Origin: Fragilaria crotonensis
Lineage: Eukaryota; Bacillariophyta; Fragilariophyceae; Fragilariales; Fragilariaceae
Length of the DNA stretch: 64,000 nucleotides
Direction of reading: 5' to 3'
Assembly (NCBI GenBank): GCA_022925895.1
Contig: JAKSYS010000183.1
Location: 1 to 64,000 of the forward strand
Made by a program: the position numbers and the translations under genes
Notes under the pieces: generated by a model
Told to the model about the DNA's origin: nothing
Databases searched by the model: none
Seen by the model: only the letters and a program-made list of their open reading frames with translations
Part shown: positions 54,822 to 64,000 of the stretch, piece after piece
Layout: each line of letters starts with the position of its first letter
How positions within the stretch are numbered: position 1 is the first letter of the stretch

Positions 54822-55713
54822 ATGTTGCCTTTTCGCACGACTCCCAAGAAGTCAGCATGTTCTCTGCTGTCACCGGCACGGTCACTAGCACTGGTACAGT
54901 TGCTGATACTCGGACTCATTGTAGTATTCACCTGGGTCAGCTCCGGTTCAGGCCATGTTAGGTACTTGTACCAGTTCTACCTTACGCATGCCAATGAGCT
55001 TATGGATTGGTCTGAATCACGGCCCTATACACTAGGAAGAAGACTTCAAAATGATTCTGGAAAGGGTGATGATGGCATGTATTTCTGCATCGGTGAGGAT
55101 GGCAGCCCCGTTGCCATGGGACAGAATGGCGGAGGAAGGCGAACATTTCGACGACTGCGCGACGCATCTCCACCATATTGCAGTGATTTGGTAGGTGGCG
55201 GATATCCTGACGATGTTGGCAATTCGCAATATCCTTTTCCCCCGCCAAATTATCCTGTTGCTAGTCCGGCCACAATTGAAGTCGATCCTCCTACTTTGCA
55301 GTCGGGCGCTGCCCCATTTGCACCAGATCGGTCGCCTATAGCGTCACCCACTTTTGTCAGTGAAACGCTTTCCCCGCATCCTACCTTTCCCGATGTATTC
55401 CTCAATACTACCCGGCGGCATCTCATTACGTGTCAAGTAATCTGTGCGCTCCCACCATTTCCGGAACGAGTCACTAGTTCTGGACTACGAAAACGAATTG
55501 TTTGGAGTCGCCGAATGGCCGAGAGGCTTGGAACATAGTTGCGTCTTCTTCAAAGACAGGGAAGACGTGTTGATTCACAGCGTGACGAAGGCGTCCCCTT
55601 TGATCATCCACACTCCTGGAAAGTTCTATGGTTGTCTCGACCTTTTGATCGAAAAGGTGGGTGGCCTTAGTCAAAGAAGATACCTAAAGGCCAATGAGGT
55701 CAAGAAACACTAG
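54822..55713 (+). CDS. F3c: single-pass membrane protein with Pro-rich ectodomain
   Basis: ATG at 54822 (MLPFRTTPKKSACSLLSPAR). A signal anchor lies at about 21-40, then SGKGDDGMYFCIGEDGSP and the Pro-rich NSQYPFPPPNYPVASP. The first frame runs to a TAG at 55536-55538. With GT at 55437 and AG at 55469-55470 (34 nt) it joins, in phase, the frame SLVLDYENELFGVAEWPRGL to KKH at 55713, giving 285 residues, exactly as in F3b. The single G-to-A change that creates the TAG is only Gly to Ser in the joined frame, which favours that reading. It is divergent from P5 and followed by the conserved spacer and SSP2. Confidence 0.62.
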
Positions 55714-56945
55714 AGTTGCGATGGCGCGCCTGTCGCATATGATTCTTTGGAAAATAAACATTCGGGATTTTGTGGGCATAGAAATTAGGATTAAAATGTA
55801 GTATTCTATCATACAGTATACGTAGAAATACCGGTTGTAGTCCTTCGAGTCCTCAGTAGGCAAGAAAGGTCTCAATGATGGCATCTTTGTTTCAATCGTC
55901 GGCGATTCGGTTCCTTTTGTTTGAGGGTTACGGAAGTTTAGGAGTGTTGTTCCTGCGATGCAAAATCGAAAACGAGGAGCTGCTTCAACCAAAGATCCTG
56001 CATTTGATACGGCCACTACAAGAAAGGATGATCTTACACAATCTTCAACAGTTGAAGGTTCGGATTGGAGGTCATGGTCGATGGTGGCGTTGCAATTCGT
56101 GTGGAACACTCGAGCTCTGAATCCCGATTCCGAATTGCAGGTATGCGAAGCACTAAACCTCAATGTCAGACTATTGGCAACGTATGCCATGCCGACATGG
56201 CTATAGGCGTGGTCTCGGGGTTTTCCGATGGCATCGGGGTAAACATTGTGAGTTTACAGTTTGTCTTTGGAAGTTGGGAGTTGAATCACCGCGATGTTCG
56301 CTGTGCGGTCACATCAGCGAAACTTCGAACGATTTATCATACCGACTTGGTACAACCTGGTATCGCGTTCGTTTCTGGTTGGTTGGCAATCCATCAGCTG
56401 CAACGAATGCGAAGCGTTGCATTTCATTCTGGCTCGGCTTAACGATCAAAGTGGGAGTGATTATTAGAAATGACATATTTCTGGATTATCCGAACCTGCT
56501 TCTTGTAAGTGCCCGCATTGGTGTCCACCGAGCAGCGAGTCGTTGTCACGTGGTACCAGTAGGTCTACGTATAGCTCTTACCTCCTACTATAGTCGAACT
56601 GTACAGATGTGTACATGTCCCACAATGCCTATGGCCTATGGCCTATGCCTATGGCCTATGGCATACCGGGATCCATGTACCAGTCGTACTCGGACTACAA
56701 ATTTTGCAGTTCATAGTTCATATGGCTGCATGGCTGCAAACCTGTTCGAACGCCGTGGGACGCATGATAATTGGCGTAGCGGTACTGTATGCATACTTTG
56801 ACACTCGTCTCGAATGACTCCACAATTTCGTCCATACAACTTTTGTCATACTCCAAACGATGCAGGTTGCTCCCACGTTGTGGTCGGTGCTCCACTCTTA
56901 CCTTTGGTGCATCTTCAATCTTCCGAATCAGATAAGAGTATGTAG
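55714..56945. repeat. Conserved spacer between F3c and SSP2
   Basis: The first 730 bp match 33876-34340 plus 34727-34980, without the solo LTR. Then comes a (CCTATGG)n-like microsatellite at about 56625-56662. No gene is recognised. The region from 56946 onward matches window position 1. Confidence 0.6.
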
Positions 56946-57221
56946 AACCCAGTTTGCTCTTATGTTGAACTGTTGAACCGCTTCTGCAATAGCACCGTGA
57001 CCTCCGTTCTTTCGAATCAGCGAGACGTAATCAACATGCCTGATCGCCTTGATAGTTCTTTTTCCCCGGCGGCATACTTCAAGTGTAACATACGAACACG
57101 TCCACTAATCCGGCACTCGGAGTACTTGAGTCGCTCAAGGCCTCAACATGTGTCGAAGGTGTAACGTTGCAGTATAATCGTCACATTCATTCATCTTTGC
57201 ACTTGAAGAACACCAACAAAA

Positions 57222-57752
57222 ATGAGGATGAGGTTGATTCTAGCCGCTCTTCTGCTCGCATACGCTGACGGTCAAGGTAACAATGTATGTTTCGTATGTG
57301 GCGAGGGCAAAGTCGTCACGCTCCCCGATGCCATCATCTCGCTTCCGGGCTTCGACACTGTTTCGTGTCAAATCCTGGCGAGCGCTGGTCTCAACGGAGC
57401 GTTTCCGGACGACCAGTGCGCCCAACTTCCAGCCTTGGTGGATGCTACTTGTGCTTGTGCGCCAGAGGCGACTGCCGCGCCAGTGTCCAAGTCGCCGACC
57501 ACTAACGCGCCACATTATGGAAAAGGGAAAGGCAAAGGAAATTCACCAGGTGAAAAGGTACCCACCCCGGCACCTATCAAGACAGCTACTAAGAAGCCTA
57601 CCACCGAACAAGACAACGGAAAAGGAAAAGGAAATGAAGAGGCTTTTCGTGACTTGCTGGAGATTGGTTGTTTCATGAGAGCGAGCGTTCCTGGTCAAGG
57701 GAAATCCAGGATGGAGATCACCTGTACTACATTGAACCTTAATGCAGAGTAA
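57222..57752 (+). CDS. SSP2: secreted Cys-rich protein
   Basis: A 176-residue frame begins MRMRLILAALLLAYADGQ, a signal peptide. Cysteines lie at 23, 26, 49, 66, 77 and 79 in the pattern C-x2-C, C, C, C-x-C, giving three possible disulfides. A Thr/Pro/Ala-rich tail has two Lys-Gly clusters (about 101-106 and 133-136). In SSP3, and in the left copy, translation stops right after the second cluster. Here one G fewer in GGAAAAGGAAATGA lets the frame run on for 40 extra residues (NEEAFRDLLEIGCFMRA). The extra tail is therefore probably not native. Function unknown; probably extracellular. Convergent with P1'. Confidence 0.78.
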   Translation: MRMRLILAALLLAYADGQGNNVCFVCGEGKVVTLPDAIISLPGFDTVSCQILASAGLNGAFPDDQCAQLPALVDATCACAPEATAAPVSKSPTTNAPHYGKGKGKGNSPGEKVPTPAPIKTATKKPTTEQDNGKGKGNEEAFRDLLEIGCFMRASVPGQGKSRMEITCTTLNLNAE

Positions 57753-58117
57753 TAGGTAGGGTTCCTTGGTGAGTGAAATCCCAGAGAGAAATCTTAACTT
57801 TCGATATCCCTATGATAAGCGTAGTCCACTAGTGAAGATTACAACGACTACAAATAACACATCCATTGAGAACCTCGTCTTAGCATCTGCATTACTGATG
57901 AGGCCGCGGCGTCGAAGTTTCTGGTAACACCTACTTCAGAAGAATGTTGACATTTAATCGTTCGCAAATTGGATTACTAGACCAAAAAACCATTTTTCAG
58001 CCACATCAAGTCAGATTCGCCTTCACCAAAAATATCTTTTAGTCAACGGGCTTTGTATATTGAATTACAGTAGCCCGGACCTGACTACTTTTCGCACATT
58101 ACAATGTCCATATTTCC

Positions 58118-59829
58118 TCATGACTGGGCTGTGTTGTCGGGTTTGCACAATGGAAGGAAAATTAATGCCAATGGTGGCAAGATAATCGTCACAACGTAAA
58201 CCGGCACAACGTAATTCAGCAGGTAGATTGTTTGGTGTGTTTTTGTCGAGGCTTCCCTGTCGAATTCGAATGTCATATCGTACACTTCTGGAATCGAGTC
58301 GTATTTCTTGGAATCTTTGAAAAACGAGTCGTCTTTCTTGGAATGTTTGAGAATGTACGTCTCCTTCACAACGTCGTCAAGCTGTACAATGAATTCAAAT
58401 GCCAAAGAATTCAGCACCATGTCAAGAGGATCCGGTGTTACAAAAATAACGTAAAAATTGATGCCGTAGACGACAAGTTCATACCACGTGTCCATAATGC
58501 CGTCCAGGAATAGAGCCCCGAGGAGCCAACGTTCATCACGGAAGACCACCCGAATTCCAATTAACTTTTCTTTAGCCTTGCTTCCCATCTTGGAAACAAT
58601 TCTAACGAGGTAAATGCATCCGATGGCGCCTGCAACACTCTTTTGTATAGGGTTTGCGCTCATCGGGCACCCATTCGGTAGTGTGTAAGTTTGTACAGAG
58701 TAAACAAGTAAAAGAGCCGGAAGCGCCACTTGTACGGCAATAACAAGGATGAGGAGAAACTGTGTCCATCGTTTTCTCCACGGATAAGACTCCTCGTGCA
58801 TGGACATGATAGTCAATATTCCGATGTCCGACCGAGACTTCATGAATTCCTGCCACTTCACGGAAAGGGCGGTTCTGGCTGCGGTTTTTGCAGCGAACCA
58901 TTCCAGACGAGAATCGAAGATGGTATTGTTTTTGCCCGAGAACGCAAAAAAAAACACTAAATTTTTGGCTTTGGTATCTGCCATCCGATCTAATCGAGCG
59001 GCGGCACGAGCCAGAATTGCTGCCTTTCGATCGCAATCCTCAAGTTTTTGATTCGCATTCTCAACGGCGGCTTTGGCGTCAGCAACAGCGTCTGTGTTGG
59101 CAGGGTTATAAAAATTGTCATAGGCTTCAGCAGTGACATCGGCTAGATATGCCTCGGCCCGATCCGCGAGTTCATAGGCAGCAGAGGCATTGACAGCAGC
59201 GATATCGGCAAGTTTACGGGCTTTAATGGCAATTTCGAACACAAAAATGTAATCGTCTTTCAGAAGAGAGGCAGAGAGAGAACGGAGATAAGAATCGAAA
59301 TCGACACCTTCAAGGGCTTCAGCGTCACCTTTAAAGCATTCAAGGACGGCACCTTTGACGGTACCAAGAAGACGAAGGAAATCGTCTTCCTGATCAGCAG
59401 CCTGGGGTCAGCGACTCCTGGGCGGCAGCGAGGCATCGTCTTCTCCGCCATGAGGAGCTTGAGGATCAGCATCTCCTGATCAGCTGCCTGGGGATCAGCT
59501 TCCTGGGGATCAGCTTCTCCGCGATCAACAGCCTGGGGTTCAGCTTCTCCGCGACCAACTGTCTGAGGATCAGCGTCTCCGCCATCGGCAGCTTCGATGT
59601 CAGCGTCTCCACCTTCAGCAGCTTGAGGATCATCGTCTCCGAAATCAGGAGCTTCGATATCATCGTCTCCGAGATCAGGAGCTTCGAGATAAGCGACTAC
59701 CGGAACAGCAGCATGGGGATCAGCGTCTCCGCCATTAGCAGCTTCGATATCAGCGTCTCCAACATCAGCAGCTTGGAACTCAGGGACATCGCCAGCTTCA
59801 GGCACTCTTGGAGGGTTGACGCCGTCCAT
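58118..59829 (-). pseudogene. P1': family P membrane protein, one frame break
   Basis: Two frames cover the gene. 59829-59260 gives MDGVNPPRVPEAGDVPEF and the acidic repeats, then loses register near 59475 because of four single-base losses in homopolymers. The body resumes within 59242-58118 (374 residues). That part has EIAIKARKLADIAAVNASAA, KWQEFMKSRSDIGILTIMSM, membrane segments (LLILVIAVQVALPALLLVYS; VAGAIGCIYLVRIV; VVYGINFYVIFVTPDPLD), AFEFIVQLDDVVKETY and the end CKPDNTAQS. A short tandem duplication encodes KKDDSFFKDSKKYDS. The left copy is intact exactly where this one is broken. Confidence 0.75.
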
Positions 59830-60434
59830 GTCCTTGTTGCCTCCGATTCAATTCCAAGGTACTTGTTGACGTTGATGTCGATGAATAAATGTCCATTTAT
59901 TTTCCGCGAGAGACACCACTTACGATGCGCTTCCAACCTAGGCTAGGTATCATGTCAAGAGTGTTATCTCATGCATCGTTAGATTTAAGCCTGCTCCGTT
60001 GAGAGCGTCCGGCCTTCGATTTCACAACCGTTCCGTCACGTCCCTGGTCATACATAACTGGAGACTGGAAAAGTTGTCATCTCCGTCAATTAATCATATA
60101 GTACTCTCCAAAGCAGGAGTGCTTGCTCTCCACTCCTGGACAAAGTATGAATCGAGGTATGATATCAATCAAAGATATTGGAGGCTTCCCTTCCAGTGGA
60201 TGAGGCTCCTGCATCGCGGAACCTTTTAAAAACACTTGTGTTGTCTATGTAGATATGGCACTTTGGCATCAGATGCGTTGAGTTTTTTATCTCGTTTTTA
60301 TGATACACGCAAAGCACACTCGCGACGCTGCATCATGTCGTATCATGATAGTACTTGGTACTCCAGTGCTGTACTCCGGAGTTGTAGGGTAAATACGATT
60401 GGTACAGTAGCAATACTACCGGTAGAGTACTTTA
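59830..60434. promoter_or_regulatory. Spacer upstream of P1' (right copy)
   Basis: Same as 2847-3441 including the CTTTA at 60430-60434 just before the Copia-A LTR. Here the sequence AAAAG missing at about 3080 in the left copy is present, as in the P2 spacer. Confidence 0.4.
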
Positions 60435-61021
60435 AGTCGAAGTACACGGCGTGATCAAGGCTGCGTACTAGTTCGTAGAAATCCGGGTTCGGTCAAACGT
60501 AGAGTTTTAATTCTAGAGTTGTTTAACTTATGAGCTTATTTCTAGGTTTCACTTTGAAGGAACCAATTCAATCCAGGTCCGATTGAATCTTGCCGGTCTA
60601 CTTTCGCGAAGTTAGAGGGTTGTGGGAGTGAACATTCAAAGCCTTCATCCCACTGATAAGGGCATTGAAATGTCAGCTCCAACTCCACTTGCAAGAGTAA
60701 ATTGGTGATCGCAACAACTGTTGCAACATGGCCAGACTTAGCCAACATGATGAGGGACACATGTTGGAAATTAGTTGACACATGAAGGGAGATTGCAGTT
60801 GAATTGCACTGGGTTAATGTGGACAAATTGTTGTTGTAGAAAAGGAGGTTATGAGGGCGGAAAGCAGTCCGGGACAACTGTAGTTTTTGTACTGGCGATT
60901 CGCCGTATACAGTTGGCGTGAGAATCTTCGTATCCAAAGCCGGATGGGACTCAGCTGGCGGGGACGAAATTTCAACGTCAATAACGGCACAATAACAGCT
61001 GTTAGCTGCTGTACCTTGACT
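60435..61021 (-). repeat. Copia-A 3' LTR, right copy
   Basis: This is the 587 bp LTR with AGTC...GACT ends, flanked outside by CTTTA and inside by the polypurine tract. It is the longest of the three copies; the others lack a few bases each. Confidence 0.92.
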
Positions 61022-61163
61022 CTCCCTCTAATTCAATGAAACAAGAAATAGATTAGTGATGGTGTGGTGAAAATGTAGGACAGGAACAATAAACATATGG
61101 GCTTGCAGGATAAGAGGGGAACACTCTTAAATCCACCCAACACAAATGCGGCGGTGCCGCGTG

Positions 61164-63796
61164 TCACCAACCTTGAGCGAGCTTTCGAATGCGTTCGAAA
61201 ACTTCGCGATTGAGGCCCTTGGTAAGGTAGTCAGCCAACTGGTCAGTGGTTGCAATCTTGAGCACTTCAACATCTCCGTTGCGGACGTGGTGCCAAAAGA
61301 AGTGCCACTTAACCAGGAAGTACTTGGTGCGATTAGTAATGCGTTGCTTGGTAGCGAGCAGCAGAGCACCGTTGTTGTCTTCAAAGACGCGGCAGCGAAT
61401 GGTAGACTTGAAGTCAGGTGGCAGAGTCAATTCCTTGCAGATTTCTCCAAGAAGATCACGAAGTGGCAACAGAGTCCTCATGCTTGCACTGAGAGCAGAG
61501 TACTCAGATTCCAATGTGGACAGGGAGATCTCTGTTTGTAGTTGAGACTTCCAGAGAATTGGACAACCTCCAAGGGTGATGATGTAGCCGGTGCGGGACT
61601 TGGCGCTGGTGTCAGAATGATCAGGGTCACGGCCATGGAGTCCAGCAAAGTCAGCATCAACATAGCAATCAAGAGAGAGGTCGCCAGTTGGAGTCACAAC
61701 AGTTCCTTTGTCAGCAGTACGATGCAAGTAGCGGACAATGCGTTTGATTGCAATGGCATGGCTCTTCTTGGGAGAATGATTGAACCTGGCAACTTGACTT
61801 ACTGCAAATGTGATGTCTGGTCTTGTGTTTGTTGACAAGTACAAGAGCATTCCAACAATAGAGCGGTAGTTCCAGAACTCATCCATGGGTTCTCCATCAG
61901 GGTCAATCCCAAGGCATGCTTGCAAAGCAGGGGTGTGGTTGGAGTTGCAGTCTTGAAGTCCTGTTGCCTTTATGATCTTCTGGATCAAACCCTTTTGTGT
62001 TAGGGTGACAGTGTTGGCAACTTCATCCTTGACAAACTTGATTCCAAGGAAGTCAGTGAATGTGCCTTCACGAGTGAACTCCAAACCCAAATCAGTAAGA
62101 TCCTGGAACAGTTTGTCAAGATCCTTCTTGTTGGAGTAGGCAATCCCAAGATCATCAACATAGAGAACAATCATGATGGTCTTGTTGTACAAGAGGCATG
62201 AGTCTGTGGCACTCTGCTTCAATCCTTGGAGGAGGAGTGCTTCACGAATGTGTTGATACCAAAGGTGGGGAGCAACCGAGAGACCGTAGAGGCTCTTAAC
62301 AAGTCGTAGGCAAGTCCTTTGGTCGCTTGGCTGATCAGACTTGAAGCCCCTTGGCATGTGGATCCAGACTGGGTCAGTTAGGTTAGCTTGGACAAAGGCA
62401 CTGCTGAAGTCAATGGAGCAAGTTTGCCATCCCAATGTTAGGGACAAGACAAGGAACAATCGAACTGAACTCCAAGCAACAACTGGGGCATAGGTTTCAG
62501 GTTCTCCTTCTTCAAGGTCGCCTCGAACACAGTAGCGCGCTTTGTACTTGGTGATTTCTCCATCTGGGGATCGCTTGCGCCGAAATACCCAAGTCCCTGG
62601 GAGAATCTTGGTCTTGGCTTCAAGGATACTGACTTCCTTCCAAGTTCCATTCTTCTCAAGGCTTGCCACTTCCTTGGCAGCTGCCTCCATCCACTTGGTC
62701 ACATGCTCAATGTCAGCCATAGCTTGGTCAAAGCTCAGAGTGTCAGGATCAGATGCAGTTGCCTTGAAGGCAGTTGGGGAAAGGATGATTCCATTTTCCT
62801 CAAAGATCCAAGCACTTGGAGAAGCCAAGTATCCATGGCCTTGAGTGTTGTCGTATCCAAGGCGTTGTGGTGCTGCGCGAATGCGGTTGGACCGGCGCGG
62901 AGACGTTGGTGGCGGAGGCGACTTGACTGGTTGCTCGTCACGTGGTGAGTCAAGGGCGAATGCATTGTCTGGAACAGGACTCTCCCTCGCTTCAGACATT
63001 GGGGTCTGCTCCAGAACTGGGGAGAAGATTGGCTGATGAACTGGGGAGATCGGGGTAGCTGGTACCTTGCGTGGCGTCGCTTCCTTGGCTTGTGAGCTGG
63101 AGTGTGGACGGCGTTGCAGAGATGAAGTTCTGATGTCTGGCGTTGGAGGAGACTGGAGAGACCGAAGATCGATAGACTGCTCCCTCGTTTGAGACATCAA
63201 AGGAGTTGGAGGCCTTGGAGTGAGCAATGGAGAACTTGGCAATGGCTGTTGGACAGTTGGTGTCCTGGGTGGAGCCTCAGCCAAGGGAGGAACTGGGAGT
63301 TGTTCAATTGCAACAGCTTCATCCATGGAGGCAGCAACTCTTGTTTGGTTCTCATTGATGGCTTCTGTAGCTTGGGAGTCCATTCGCGCTTCCTCTGTAG
63401 CATCATTGTCGTCGTCGTCATCGAATGGGAACTGATATCTTGAGTCGCCAAACAAACGGGCCCAACGCGTTGTATTAAAATCCGGGAGGGCATCCACATT
63501 AGTAGCCACCGTTGCAAACCAGTCATCAAACACAATGTGATATTGGGGAGTGATGTACCCTGTCTCTGGATTCAAAACCAAGGGGACTGTGCTTGCATGC
63601 TTCTTGGAGAGCCCCATGTTGACGCAGCGGATGGACCGAGGCTTCCAGCGAGGCAGCTTCTTTCCATCTGCAATGGTTTTCTCAAGAGCATACACAGGAC
63701 ATCCCCACACATGCAGATCATGATACTTCCTTTGCTCCCACCTGGACTTAGTGAAGACATCACTTGGACAGAGACCTGTTGCCAAATCAGGAACAT
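61164..63796 (-). CDS. pol: Copia-A pol, 3' half, intact reading frame
   Basis: One frame of about 880 residues from the CACTA-like insertion point to TGA at 61164. It holds the integrase C-terminal region (HDLHVWGCPVYAL at about 34-46), a Pro/Ser linker (150-340), and the reverse transcriptase from about 380 (SLEKNGTWKEV; SIDFSSAFVQA; YVDD at 553-556). RNase H follows with YVDADFAG near 719-726, STLESEY near 768 and FEDNNGAL near 812, and the end ADYLTKGLNREVFERIRKLA. All catalytic residues are present. It has no start codon of its own because the integrase is interrupted at 63797; the frame continues into the transposon by chance. Confidence 0.92.
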
Positions 63797-64000
63797 CATC
63801 TAAGGGTGCCAAAACCAAGTCGGCTCTTGGATATGAAAAACCAATTATCTTTGATATGAGAATTTTTTGTTCATAATTTTTACCTAAAATATAGGTAAAA
63901 ACTTAGGACTAAAGAGCTTGTACATCATGTGTATGAAGCGGGTTTCCTCGTATTCCTGAACTCTGAAATTTATGTTTCCTGAACTTTTTCATCTCTTGCA
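63797..64000. mobile_element. Left end of the CACTA-like element, right copy (runs out of window)
   Basis: The terminus CATCTAAGGGTGCCAAAAC at 63797 matches 6762 and the sequence stays identical to the window end. It includes the first two subterminal ATTCCTGAACT-type motifs (about 63952 and 63976). The rest of the element lies outside the window. Confidence 0.9.

Larger units (their letters stand above)
56946..64000. repeat. Right copy of the ~7 kb near-identical duplication
   Basis: This copy is identical to 1-6965 except for short indels and a few substitutions, and continues to the window end. It keeps intact frames where the left copy is broken (Copia-A pol), but has its own homopolymer losses (for example four in 59401-59480, and one at about 57630). 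Confidence 0.95.

Noticed and set aside
1-64000. tRNA or rRNA genes
   Set aside because: No sequence with a convincing tRNA cloverleaf core or rRNA-like stretch was noticed on reading; no structure search could be run.

Overview
The window is eukaryotic, repeat-rich DNA. Genes have no ribosome binding sites, introns use GT-AG ends, and the transposons are eukaryotic families: Ty1/Copia LTR elements, CACTA-like, PIF/Harbinger and hAT DNA transposons, and a LINE. The secreted Cys-rich protein, the Copia lineages and the transposases resemble those I know from pennate diatoms, so I infer a diatom (stramenopile) nuclear contig. The species is not determined by the sequence.

The host layer is a local gene cluster built from three repeated families. 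Family P (minus strand) has an acidic repeat, an Ala-rich region and about four membrane segments; copies lie at 1172-2846, 29465-30683, 35325-36833, 39139-40284, 52226-53893 and 58118-59829. Family F3 (plus strand) is a single-pass membrane protein with a Pro-rich ectodomain; copies lie at 28566-29185, 32984-33875 and 54822-55713. Family SSP (plus strand) is a small secreted Cys-rich protein with Lys-Gly tails; copies lie at 276-691, 38347-38754 and 57222-57752. P and F3 are head to head across a conserved spacer. SSP and the next P are tail to tail. Several units have lost one member.

Mobile DNA was inserted into this cluster in recoverable order. Copia-A (3442-28248) landed upstream of F3a and was then split by two DNA transposons that share terminal repeats: an 11.8 kb CACTA-like element (6762-18580) and a 5.0 kb non-coding relative (21650-26610). 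A 1.4 kb TTA-flanked element (31377-32784) sits in the F3b 5' region, and a solo LTR (34346-34721) lies in the spacer after F3b. Three TTA-targeting elements stand end to end at 41215-46816. The middle one, a PIF/Harbinger, itself holds a hAT MITE and a truncated LINE. Copia-B (47377-52237) interrupts the last codons of P5.

Positions 1-6965 and 56946-64000 are the same sequence, including the same Copia-A LTR and the same nested CACTA insertion point. They differ almost only by short indels, with different homopolymer losses in each copy. This is either a very recent 57 kb duplication or one locus assembled twice from imperfectly polished reads. Many of the broken reading frames here may have the same cause.

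The most unusual content is the three-family cassette cluster, and the CACTA-like element, which appears to carry a GNAT-like domain, a Ulp1-like protease and a papain-like protease beside its transposase.
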